From Robbsia sp. KACC 23696 (GTDB taxonomy: Bacteria > Pseudomonadota > Gammaproteobacteria > Burkholderiales > Burkholderiaceae): a stretch of 64,000 nt of DNA. The notes beneath the pieces are model-generated. The model did not search any database. It had not been told where the DNA came from and worked only from the letters and a program-made list of their open reading frames with translations. The stretch spans positions 372,001-436,000 of the forward strand of contig NZ_CP156626.1 of NCBI RefSeq assembly GCF_039852015.1. Reading direction: 5' to 3'. Position numbers and translations under genes: made by a program. Positions 18,387-26,203 of this stretch are shown in pieces; the first letter of the stretch is position 1, and each line of letters opens with the position of its first letter.

Positions 18387-19631
18387 TTACGACGCTACCC
18401 GGCCGTGGGGCGCCGTTCGCTTGCGCATCAGCAGCCGGAACAGCGGGCTCGTCAGCGTGGTTGAGATAACGGCGAGCGTGACCAACGCCGCATAGGCGAA
18501 CTCCGACAGCAGGCCCTGCTTATGCAGCACGGTTGCCGCAACGATTTCCATCAAGCCCTTGCATTGCAGTAGCGTACCGATGCCCCAACGTTCTCGCGGC
18601 GCGAGGCCCGCGACCGGCGGCAGGATCAGCAGCGCGCCCATTTTCGAGACAGCCGACACCACCAGCAACAGCAGCGCCGCGCCGATCGCGGCCCAGCCCA
18701 TCACGCGGCCGTCGACGTTGAAGCCGCTATGTCCAAAGAACAGCGGTGCCATCGCGATCAGGCTGATCTGGCCCAGGCGTTCGATGTGAATCCGCCGCAT
18801 CCAGCGCGGCGGCAGCAAAGCCCCCGCCGCGAAGGCGCCGATCAATTCGTGAATCCCGAGCCGGGCGCTGCACCAGGCGCCGCCGACGAGAAATACGGCA
18901 GCGATGGTCCATGCGAGCAGCGGATGAACTGGCTTCTCGTAACGCTCCGCGAGCCAGCCCATCGCGCCTAACAGGATCAGGCACGCGATCGCTAGCGCTT
19001 GCGTACTGCCCCAGTGCAGATTGGTGCCGACGTCGGCGGCTAACTGGATGGCGGCCAGTCCCAGCCATAGCACCGCGTCGTCGATCAGGGCCACGCTGAG
19101 GGCGACAAAGCCCAGCGGCTGTTCTTCTGGCGTCAGCTCGCGGAGCAGGCCGACCAGAACCGGCAGCGCGCTGACAGCGATGCAAAGGCCGATGGCGCTT
19201 GCGCTGACCCAGTTGGCGCCGTGCGGGGGCAGCCATGCGACGTTATCGAGCAGACGGAAGCGGCTGATCAAGGCGCCGGCCGCGAACGGCAGCGCCAGTG
19301 CCAGGGCGGCGGCGCTCACGATGCGTAGCGGCTTCAGCGTCGGCATGGGGACCGTCTTGCTGCGGCCGTCCTTACTGGTGATGACGGGCGGGTGGCGTGT
19401 TTCGAGACCGGCCGTAAAGGCGAGCAGGATGACGCCGATGAAGCCGATTTCGTCGCCCAATGCGGAGGGCAGCCCGATGGATTTCAGTGGTACGCGCGCC
19501 GTGGCGAGAATCAGGCCGAGCAGGATGGGCACGACCGCCAGGGGAATCGTGCGGCGTAGCGCCATCCAGATGACCCAGGGTAACCCGATAAACAGCGCGA
19601 TGTCGTAGAGAAACGGCAGTACGGATGGCAT
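18387..19631 (-). CDS. CPA2-type cation:proton antiporter
   Basis: 414 residues with about 11-12 hydrophobic helices, of the monovalent cation:proton antiporter-2 (Na_H_Exchanger) type. Useful stretches are LLAFTAGLETRHP, ALIDDAVLWLGLAAIQ (the acidic pair used for ion translocation), GIHELIGAFAAGALLPP and a LLQCKGLMEIV segment. There is no TrkA-N/KefC-type regulatory domain at the C-terminus. It probably exchanges Na+ or K+ for H+ across the inner membrane. It heads a two-gene unit with the racemase-like gene. Confidence 0.85.
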   Translation of the reverse strand: MPSVLPFLYDIALFIGLPWVIWMALRRTIPLAVVPILLGLILATARVPLKSIGLPSALGDEIGFIGVILLAFTAGLETRHPPVITSKDGRSKTVPMPTLKPLRIVSAAALALALPFAAGALISRFRLLDNVAWLPPHGANWVSASAIGLCIAVSALPVLVGLLRELTPEEQPLGFVALSVALIDDAVLWLGLAAIQLAADVGTNLHWGSTQALAIACLILLGAMGWLAERYEKPVHPLLAWTIAAVFLVGGAWCSARLGIHELIGAFAAGALLPPRWMRRIHIERLGQISLIAMAPLFFGHSGFNVDGRVMGWAAIGAALLLLVVSAVSKMGALLILPPVAGLAPRERWGIGTLLQCKGLMEIVAATVLHKQGLLSEFAYAALVTLAVISTTLTSPLFRLLMRKRTAPHGRVAS

Positions 19632-19871
19632 GGGGTAAGCGCCAGCGTGGCACGCGGCGGTGCCAAAGTGAATTGAAGTGACAAGTTATACCATGGCGAC
19701 AAATATGCCTGCTGCGATAGGGGCGTGGGGGAGCGGGTTCGCTTCGCGGGCCGAGGAATCCGACGGCATCAGCGGCTGGGGAATCGGCGTATGGGAGAAT
19801 GAAGTGGTGCCATGCGATCGTTCCCAACGTCGCGATGTGCGCACTGACCTGTACCAAAGGAGGATATCGAG

Positions 19872-20396
19872 ATGACGAGAAGCCTTTTCTCTTTCGCGTT
19901 CCGCGCGCGTCCGGCGTTCGCGATTGCCGTGACGGCGGCGAGCGCGGCACTTCTGCCGAGTCCGGCACACGCGCAGAACTTTCTGGATAACTTGAAGGGG
20001 CAGGCCCAACAGCGATTGGGCGGCGGTCAGCAGGCCGGTGCCGCGACGTCCGGCGGCGGCGCGGCCAACAGCGGCAGCGCCTTGTCCGGCGCCTTGGGCG
20101 GGATGGCGCTCCCCGCGATGAGCGGCAGCACCGGCAGCAATGCAGCCGGCGTCTTGGCCTACTGCGTGAAAAACAATTATCTGAGCGCGTCGAACGCGCA
20201 GAACGTGAAGGACAAGCTGCTGAGCAAGGTCGGACTTAACAACGGCTCGGCGCAGAAAGATAACGGTTATCGGGAAGGCGCTGCCGGGCTATTGCAAGGC
20301 AGCAATGGCACGTCGTTGAATCTCGATAATGTGAAGGGCAATGTGAAGCACAAAGCTTGCGACTACGTGCTGCAGCACGCGAAGTCGTTTATTTGA
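19872..20396 (+). CDS. DUF2501 (YjjA-like) exported protein
   Basis: 174 residues with a Sec signal peptide (cut near AHA/QNFLDN). A Gly/Ser/Ala-rich linker follows, then the DUF2501 domain from about residue 80: GVLAYCVKNNYLSASNAQNVKDKLLSKVG, the GYREGAAGLLQG block and VKHKACDYVLQHAKSFI. Two conserved cysteines could form a periplasmic disulfide. The function is unknown. A perfect AAAGGAGG ribosome site precedes the ATG. It is the last chromosomal gene before the island. Confidence 0.85.
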   Translation: MTRSLFSFAFRARPAFAIAVTAASAALLPSPAHAQNFLDNLKGQAQQRLGGGQQAGAATSGGGAANSGSALSGALGGMALPAMSGSTGSNAAGVLAYCVKNNYLSASNAQNVKDKLLSKVGLNNGSAQKDNGYREGAAGLLQGSNGTSLNLDNVKGNVKHKACDYVLQHAKSFI

Positions 20397-20503
20397 TGGC
20401 GTGATATGGCGTGGGGTGTGTATCGCGTCACGTGGCACGCGTCACCGTCTTGCCGGCTTGCATTTCTCTGCCTCGGTATTGCGCGATGTGGCGGGCGTTC
20501 GGG

Positions 20504-20541
20504 GGGTAATACCCCCACCCGGCAAGCGAGAGTGAAAGTAG
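20504..20541. repeat. Left inverted repeat of the IS3-family element
   Basis: It starts GGGTAATACCCCCA and ends AAAGTAG. It pairs with the right repeat at 21645-21681, sharing GGGTAAT, CCCCCA, AAGCGAG and GAAGTAG-type blocks with about 9 mismatches. Confidence 0.8.
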
Positions 20542-20569
20542 AATATTCCAGCAAAGGGAGTTCTACAGC

Positions 20570-20836
20570 ATGAAGAAGTCGAAGTTCACAGACAGCCAGA
20601 TCATGGATGCGCTCAAACGTGCCGAGGCTGGGGTTGCGGTGCCGGAGATCTGCCGGGAACTGGGGGGCAGCACGGCCACTTTCTACAACTGGCGTGGGAA
20701 GTACGGCGGCATGGACGTGTCGCTGATGGCCCGTATGAAGGAGCTGGAGGCGGAGAATGTCCGGCTGCGCAAGATGTATGTGGAAGAGAAGATCAAGGCT
20801 GAGATCATCTCGGAGGCACTCGCAAAAAAAGATTGA
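20570..20836 (+). CDS. IS3-family transposase OrfA
   Basis: 88 residues. The helix-turn-helix (KKSKFTDSQIMDALKRAEAG, then VPEICRELGGSTATFYNWRGKYGG) recognises the element ends. A leucine-zipper-like C-terminus follows (MKELEAENVRLRKMYVEEKIKAEII). The reading frame ends in the A7G slippery site, where ribosomes normally shift -1 into OrfB. A good AGGGAG ribosome site precedes the ATG. It appears intact. Confidence 0.92.
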   Translation: MKKSKFTDSQIMDALKRAEAGVAVPEICRELGGSTATFYNWRGKYGGMDVSLMARMKELEAENVRLRKMYVEEKIKAEIISEALAKKD

Positions 20837-21641
20837 GGCCATCTGCTCGCCGGGAGATGGCCAAGGATGCTGTGGCGCGACGAGGTGTATCGATTCGGCT
20901 TGCATGCGAGACGTTTGGTGTGAGCCAGACGTGCTATCGCTACGAGCCCAAGCGCGACGTTGAGAACGAGCAAATCGCCGATTGGCTGATGCGATTGACG
21001 GACAACAACAGGACATGGGGGTTCGGGCTTTGCTTCCTGTATTTGCGTAACGTCAAAGGCTTCGAGTGGAACCATAAGCGCGTTTATCGCATCTATCGCG
21101 AACTCGAATTGAACCTACGCATCAAACCGCGCAAGCGCTTGGTGCGGGAGGTTCCTGATCGGCTTGTCGTACCGTTGACGCCCAATGCGGTCTGGTCGAT
21201 GGACTTTCCGACGGCCGAAGCATTCGGCTTTTTAACGTGATTGACGACTTTAATCGTGAGGCGCTTGGCATTGAGATTAACTTCTCGCTGCTATCAGTGC
21301 GGGTCATCCGAGCGCTCAATCAGATCATCGAATGGCGCGGCAAACCGCTGGCGATCAGGTGTGACAACGGGCCGGAATATTTGAGTGATGTCATCACTGC
21401 ATGGGCGCAGAAGCGCGGCATTGCCTTGAATTACATTCAGCCTGGCCACCCGCAACAAAACGCCTATGTGGAGCGCTTCAATCGAACGGTGCGCGACGAA
21501 TGGCTCTCTCAATATTATTGGAAGGACCTCGCCCACGTTCAGCACTTCGCGACAGAATGGATGTGGAAGTACAATCACGAACGGCCGAACATGGGCCTCG
21601 GTGGATTCACACCGAAACAGCGGCTCGCGGCCGCAGCATAG
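20833..21641 (+). pseudogene. IS3-family transposase OrfB, broken by a small deletion
   Basis: The integrase-core protein is split into two frames. The first (20833-21240) contains the HTH_21 region and the first catalytic Asp in VWSMDF. The second (resuming at about 21210) reads [14 protein letters not shown] and carries the second Asp (RCDNGPEY), [28 protein letters not shown] with the catalytic Glu, and the C-terminus. Comparison with intact IS407-group proteins shows that about six residues between MDF and DGR are missing, with the frame lost at about 21205-21210. No full-length enzyme can be produced. Confidence 0.88.
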
Positions 21642-21644
21642 CCG

Positions 21645-21681
21645 CTACTTCCGCCTCGCTTTAAATATGGGGGGATTACCC
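21645..21681. repeat. Right inverted repeat of the IS3-family element
   Basis: It ends GGGGATTACCC. It is complementary to the left repeat and marks the downstream boundary of the insertion sequence. Confidence 0.8.
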
Positions 21682-21856
21682 TTCAATCGGGAGAAATCTC
21701 AATCAACTCGTACGAAAAATGAATGAGGGCCGATACCATTGTGATCCGCTGACAGACGTTTTTGCGAAAGAGCTGGTACGGGAGCTAACCGAGCACAGGA
21801 GTAAGGTTGCTGCTGTTGTTAACGCGAACTTAGATCGATGGGGTGTGGAGAAGTAG
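21682..21856 (+). pseudogene. MobC-like mobilisation protein, 3' remnant cut by the IS
   Basis: Directly after the IS right end an open frame runs to a TAG at 21854 and encodes SIGRNLNQLVRKMNEG followed by a charged helix ending VNANLDRWGVEK. The block GRNLNQLVRKMN is the hallmark of MobC relaxosome accessory proteins, which help the relaxase open oriT. The N-terminal half is absent, and nothing like it is seen before the IS, so the insertion was accompanied by loss of the left part of the element. An internal ATG at 21719 could still make a 45-residue peptide. The assignment rests on this short motif. Confidence 0.6.
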
Positions 21857-21905
21857 TTTTAGGTAAAGACTTGCGTTGAAGCCAATCAAAATCGAAAGGG
21901 GGAGC

Positions 21906-22214
21906 ATGTCCGCAGGAAGCCAATGGTTTGCGTTGATCGAGGAGGTTAGAGAGTCTACCGATAGATCGAATGTTGCTCTTGATGACGTTTTTGCCTATAT
22001 CTCGCGGAGCGGCGAGAACATGTCGCGTGACGTACCTTTTTTAGATTGCGCTTTGGTGTGGGAGTCGTGGCGTGACTCTGTTTCCATGCAAATGGCTCGC
22101 TTAACGTCGGAGATTACCGCTATTGAACAAGCAACAAATCCCGACCACGCGAGACGTGCTATCTTGGAAAATGAGCGCTCTGCTTTGGCCTTAAAGCGCA
22201 GACTGGGACGGTAG
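21906..22214 (+). CDS. Hypothetical island protein, 102 aa
   Basis: Not recognised. The ATG at 21906 is preceded by a strong AAGGGGGAG ribosome site; an in-frame start at 21876 is possible. The product is a small soluble, mainly helical acidic protein (SQWFALIEEVRESTDRSNVALDDVF in two pieces, and a coiled-coil-like C-terminus with ARRAILENERSALALKRR). It follows the MobC remnant on the same strand with a 49-bp gap, so it may have been part of the mobilisation or transfer operon. Codon use is more AT-rich than in the core genes. Confidence 0.6.
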   Translation: MSAGSQWFALIEEVRESTDRSNVALDDVFAYISRSGENMSRDVPFLDCALVWESWRDSVSMQMARLTSEITAIEQATNPDHARRAILENERSALALKRRLGR

Positions 22215-22535
22215 TAAGTGGGTTGTGTAAAAGCTTATATATTTGACTGATCGCATTCGATATTCTTTCGGGACTTCTCAAGCCATAACCTTTCTGTGCT
22301 ATATGGTATGGTCTTTTTATAGCCGAGGTGACTATCCCAGAAAACGCCAAAGCTGAAGACACCGGGCTTTCTCTACGGAAAAGCTGTGTCGCGTGTGTCG
22401 TGACAATTTTTTCGATGAACAGACGGAGGTGATCGCTTACCGCATGTGCTACACGCCGCACGGTGAAATCGGGGATGTATCCGTATGTGACATTGACCAC
22501 GAGCGGTGCTCCATAGGCACGCAATCTACCGTCTT
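22215..22535. other. Gap in the island with a decayed-looking Cys-rich frame
   Basis: 321 bp between the 102-aa gene and the end of the convergent methyltransferase gene. No complete gene is seen. The plus-strand frame from 22357 encodes a Cys-patterned stretch (LCRVCRDNFFDEQTEV, then YRMC, then CDIDHERC) that could be a zinc-ribbon relic, but it lacks a start and runs into the antisense of the methyltransferase gene. Confidence 0.35.
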
Positions 22536-23609
22536 TCAGGCAACTAGTTTCCGCCCCAGTCGCCCCAGTTTCGCTGCTATCACACCAAATATTGCCTCTG
22601 CGATAACTGGAGATACGCTGTTGCCGATCATTCGAAAGCTATGCCATGTCGTCGGATGAAATTCATGATCGTCAGGGAAGCCTTGAAGCCGTGCGGCTTC
22701 GCGTACCGTAATTACCCGAGGCTCTTCGGGATGCAATGGCCTAACTGCTTGATACGATCCCCGATCCGAACCTGTGCCCGCTCGGAGTGTTGGGCATTGC
22801 CCGTGCCACGATAAGCGAGGGTGTCTGCCGATAGCATCTGTTCCTCCGGGAGGGACTTTGGCAAATCGGGCGGAGATCTCGGCTTTATGTTGCACGATGC
22901 GGTGGCTTGTGAACTGTCCCGTCAAAGATCGAAGGGTACGAGCGTAGGCGTGCGGTGGTCCTTTCTTCGCGATTCTCCACGTATCTAGTCCGTCAGTGTC
23001 GCCAACATAAATGGCGCCCGACAAATCAGATAATGCTGCTTCTACGGTAGCCGCTGGGCGCATCCATGCCTCGATATCTGCCAAAGTTATTGCTGTTTTC
23101 AGGTCATTTCGCACGCCAATTACAAAAAGACGCTGTCTCCGAGTCGCGGCACCAAAATCAGCAGCATCTAAAATGAGAGGGCCTAGGATCTGATAGTCGT
23201 TCGTGACAAAATTTAACGCTGCCTCTAAAACCTCGCGGGCGTCGCTATGGGCAAGTCCACGAACATTCTCCATTACAAAAAATCTTGGTTGTAATTCGGC
23301 CACCAGCCGGAAAAAATGACCTAGTAACTTCCGTCGCGGATCATTTACGTCTTTTCGTCCAATTTCACTAAAGCCTTGGCATGGGGGGCCTCCGAAAATC
23401 CCCTCAATGTCGTTGCCCGCAATTGCTTTGACTTGCTCGCCGGTCAGGGTCGATACATCGGCTAGCGCTAGGCGTGTTCCAGGAAAATTCTTTTGAAATG
23501 ATGATGTTAGGATCGAATCAATATCAAAAGCCGCAGACACCTCGAATCCGGCGCGATGTGCACCAAGAGAAAAACCTCCTGATCCGCAAAATAGATCGAC
23601 TAACGCCAT
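22536..23609 (-). CDS. DNA cytosine-5 methyltransferase
   Basis: 357-residue C5-MTase with all key motifs in order. Motif I is DLFCGSGGFSLG (5-16), motif IV GGPPCQGFS with catalytic Cys77, motif VI MENVRG, motif VIII RRQRLFVIGVR, motif IX REAARLQGFPD and motif X MIGNSVSP. It transfers methyl from SAM to C5 of cytosine in a specific site that cannot be predicted here. No restriction endonuclease with a recognisable PD-(D/E)XK or Vsr fold is adjacent. Instead it is third in an apparent operon after a GHKL ATPase and a methyltransferase-like protein, 60 bp downstream of the latter. It may provide self-marking for that cassette or be a solitary island methylase. Confidence 0.93.
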   Translation of the reverse strand: MALVDLFCGSGGFSLGAHRAGFEVSAAFDIDSILTSSFQKNFPGTRLALADVSTLTGEQVKAIAGNDIEGIFGGPPCQGFSEIGRKDVNDPRRKLLGHFFRLVAELQPRFFVMENVRGLAHSDAREVLEAALNFVTNDYQILGPLILDAADFGAATRRQRLFVIGVRNDLKTAITLADIEAWMRPAATVEAALSDLSGAIYVGDTDGLDTWRIAKKGPPHAYARTLRSLTGQFTSHRIVQHKAEISARFAKVPPGGTDAIGRHPRLSWHGQCPTLRAGTGSDRGSYQAVRPLHPEEPRVITVREAARLQGFPDDHEFHPTTWHSFRMIGNSVSPVIAEAIFGVIAAKLGRLGRKLVA

Positions 23610-23669
23610 TACTTATTTAAATCTCTGTTAAGGGGTAAGCTGATGTTTTGCAACTTGGTGGGAATATTT

Positions 23670-24617
23670 TTATGCGACAAGTTCATTAAAGACTGGATAT
23701 TCTAGGTAAAATGCCTGATAAGCATCTATTTCTTTTTGCTTTAATTCGAAATCGAGATTTTTTGCCAATATCTTATTTTCACTTGGTAAATGTCGATCAA
23801 GAGCTCGTTTCTCCTTTTCTGTAAGGACTGGGATCGAAACCTCAAATATTGCGTCGCGAGAAGCATAAGGTAGATCGAATACATTCGTACGGGCCAGACG
23901 CTCTGCCGATGACTTGTCGACGATCATTCCCCCGATCGTCAGCATTTGCGCCTCATCCGCATACGAAAACGTCCAGATAGGTTGGTATTCGCAACCTGGT
24001 TTTAACGATAATATAGTCGCCTTGACGCGATCATGAAGAATTTCGGCAACCAAAGAAGGAAAATCATTTCGCGTCAAGCGTGAGGCCTGGCTTAGCATGG
24101 AATCTGAATCGCATATTTCTGCTAAATATTCTGCAGGCGATAAAGGACTTTCATCGACAATATGCCCTTTGAGTTGATCGACCATTGCGTTCACCGAGAC
24201 AAGAAATATGCTTCCAGGTGACATTGCACCAATCGCTATTTCCAGGTCGCCAGTCAAAGCGCTTTTCAGTGGACCATCATAATCGAGCCAAACCACGCTA
24301 TTTTTTTCATCAATTACGTCACCCAGCACGGTCTCCGCCTTCCCCATCTTGACATTGATACATCCAAAAGGTTTGTTAAATTCAACTCTCTTACTACGAC
24401 TGATTTCGCCTTCAATCGTCACCATATCTGATATGCCAACGATTTTGTGCATAAGAATAAAGTCGCTAAACCACATAGAGCCGAATCCAACGTATCGATA
24501 ATCTCGTATTGAGAATTCCGCCTGAATTCTTAATAGAGTAGACGCGATCAATTTTCGTTCGACATTTTTGTTCGGACGAAGCATGTAGTTTATGGATTCG
24601 AAGGACCGCTTACTCAT
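23670..24617 (-). CDS. Rossmann/methyltransferase-like protein of a putative defence cassette
   Basis: 315 residues. I cannot place it in a named family. It has a class I methyltransferase-like order: a glycine-containing loop YVGFGSMWFSDF (42-53), an acidic residue after strand 2 (TIEGE, 67-71) and a motif-IV-like WLDYDGPL (110-117), followed by SIFLVSVNAMVDQL. The conserved N-terminus SFESINYMLRPNKNVERKL suggests a nucleic acid or partner-binding segment. The ATG overlaps the stop of the upstream ATPase gene by 4 bases, so translation is coupled and the two proteins probably work together. Whether it methylates, cleaves or only binds is unknown. Confidence 0.75.
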   Translation of the reverse strand: MSKRSFESINYMLRPNKNVERKLIASTLLRIQAEFSIRDYRYVGFGSMWFSDFILMHKIVGISDMVTIEGEISRSKRVEFNKPFGCINVKMGKAETVLGDVIDEKNSVVWLDYDGPLKSALTGDLEIAIGAMSPGSIFLVSVNAMVDQLKGHIVDESPLSPAEYLAEICDSDSMLSQASRLTRNDFPSLVAEILHDRVKATILSLKPGCEYQPIWTFSYADEAQMLTIGGMIVDKSSAERLARTNVFDLPYASRDAIFEVSIPVLTEKEKRALDRHLPSENKILAKNLDFELKQKEIDAYQAFYLEYPVFNELVA

Positions 24618-26002
24618 CGAGCGACCTCCCTCGATAGAAAATACTCAAATGTTCTGATCCCGACTTCGGCCGGCGAAGATCCAACAATACCCAGCGCCTC
24701 GGCTGCTGCGTCAACATCTTTCTTTTCCCGAGCGTACTCGACCATAACGACGTCGCTTACGGTTATCGAGGGGAGTACGGCGGCTTTGTTGACCGAGACT
24801 TTCTCCACTGGTTTCACTGGAGCTGCTTTTTCGATCCGTTTCAGGCGCTTAGCTTCCGCGCGCCGTGCATTTGTGTAGTCAGTAATTCGTTTGGTTGCGC
24901 GCATCATTGTGGGCAACATGCGTTGAAAAAAGACGTTACTCGATTCAACATCACGCTTTGTTGTCTTCCAAGGAAGTTTACGAGGATCGCTACTTTCAAA
25001 GCGAATGACCCCCATAAATCCAATGAATTGTGGGTGCCACGCAGGTACGGGCTTGAGTCCCCAACCGGTTTCAGCACTTTTGTCTGCGCTGACGACTACT
25101 CGCTCATTACAAACTACATACCATCCGTAAACTGCGACGTCCGGTGTGCGAGCAGTCGCAGAAGTGTCGTCAGGTGGAGGGTCAGCGAGACCCGCCGTTA
25201 CTTCAATACGTACACCGTCTATCTCCTCAACATGTTGAAATGGAGAAATAGCGTCGCTCGTTCGGAACGAAGGCATCATTGCCGCGATAGAGGTTCCATT
25301 TACCGAAACGGTCAGACCTTTGCTTAAAATAAAGGCATAATCCCGAGAAATGATTTTTATCATTCGTTCGCGGAAAATAGGATTGTCGAATTGCCGCCAA
25401 ACTGTTTCGTAAAGATCGCGTATCTCAATTACGGTCCCTACAGGAACATCAGTAGTATTCCGTTTTATATCTGAAAGTTCGAAGGACCAATCTAATATTG
25501 GAGCATCGGCACCTTCTGGTTTTTCCGCCTCAAAAACTAGTTGCCCATCACGGCGCCACTCTTCCACATCTAAATCGAGTTTAAAAGATTCAGAGCCGGT
25601 GCTGCTGGAGATTTTTACAAGATTCCCCATTTTGAAGAAGGCCCTTTTCATGCCGATCCCATAAAGGCCTATAGAGGAATCGTTTAGATCAGGGGCGTCA
25701 TCCGGGCGGCCAAATCTAAAAGCATATTCCCTGGCAATATTTATGGGGATGCCGCCAGAATGATCGCTAATTCGGAAATGCTCTCTATCGAAAGTTATAT
25801 CAACCCTATATCCTTCGAGAGGCTTCGATGCGTCAAGAGTCACCCCCCCTCTTCGAGCTAACTCACTGATGCCATCGACTGAGTTATCTAATAAATCTAG
25901 TACGCAGTCGACGAGATCGATGTCCCTCGTGAGCATCTTTATGAAAAAGCTCTTTGAGGGGTTGGCATTTGCCTTTTCTGTCGGGGTGGCTTGAGTCGGC
26001 AT
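24614..26002 (-). CDS. GHKL (HSP90/MutL/MORC-like) ATPase of a putative defence cassette
   Basis: 462 residues. The Bergerat ATP-binding fold is complete: N-box DCVLDLLDNSVDGI (32-45), G1 DHSGGI (80-85) and G2 GLYGIGMKRAFFKMG (112-126). A second domain contains VVCNERVVVSADKS and LPWKTTKRDVESSN, a pattern typical of MORC/MutL-like S5 domains that place a catalytic lysine over the ATP. The C-terminal ~100 residues are Lys/Arg-rich and charged. It lacks HisKA or receiver parts, so it is not a two-component kinase. Such ATPases act as nucleotide-driven clamps on DNA and recur in phage-defence loci. It is first in the three-gene unit; its start codon has no strong ribosome site. Confidence 0.88.
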   Translation of the reverse strand: MPTQATPTEKANANPSKSFFIKMLTRDIDLVDCVLDLLDNSVDGISELARRGGVTLDASKPLEGYRVDITFDREHFRISDHSGGIPINIAREYAFRFGRPDDAPDLNDSSIGLYGIGMKRAFFKMGNLVKISSSTGSESFKLDLDVEEWRRDGQLVFEAEKPEGADAPILDWSFELSDIKRNTTDVPVGTVIEIRDLYETVWRQFDNPIFRERMIKIISRDYAFILSKGLTVSVNGTSIAAMMPSFRTSDAISPFQHVEEIDGVRIEVTAGLADPPPDDTSATARTPDVAVYGWYVVCNERVVVSADKSAETGWGLKPVPAWHPQFIGFMGVIRFESSDPRKLPWKTTKRDVESSNVFFQRMLPTMMRATKRITDYTNARRAEAKRLKRIEKAAPVKPVEKVSVNKAAVLPSITVSDVVMVEYAREKKDVDAAAEALGIVGSSPAEVGIRTFEYFLSREVAR

Positions 26003-26203
26003 ATTTTTCGGAAATTTTGGTCGCCTTTCATTTTACATTGACTGCTGCTGTCAAAAAATTTTTCGTTTGGTACTTTATCGAATGCGCGTGGTGCGCTCAT
26101 AGCGGTCGCTCCCTTCGAGCTCGATAGCCTCAAGCCCAGTGCGGAGATGCTTTAGCGCGGCCTTTGGATCCGTTGATCCGAAGGCCAGGGGCATCGATTG
26201 TGT

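Larger units (their letters stand above)
20504..21681 (+). mobile_element. IS3-family (IS407-like group) insertion sequence, decayed
   Basis: About 1.18 kb bounded by imperfect inverted repeats, with two overlapping transposase frames and a run of seven A followed by G (20824-20831 region) as the programmed -1 frameshift site. The second frame carries a small deletion, so the element cannot make a full transposase. TTC occurs just outside both ends (20498-20500 and 21682-21684), a possible remnant of a target duplication, but three extra G bases at the left end make it uncertain. It separates chromosomal DNA from a truncated MobC-like gene. Confidence 0.88.

Noticed and set aside
20397-20503. 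Second attachment site of the island left of the IS
   Set aside because: A stretch ATGGCGTGGGGTGTG only loosely resembles the tRNA-Lys 3' end; it is not a match of useful length.
26030-26054. Promoter for the defence-like operon (TTGACA ... TAAAAT on the minus strand)
   Set aside because: The two boxes are individually good but only 13 bases apart, too close for sigma-70.
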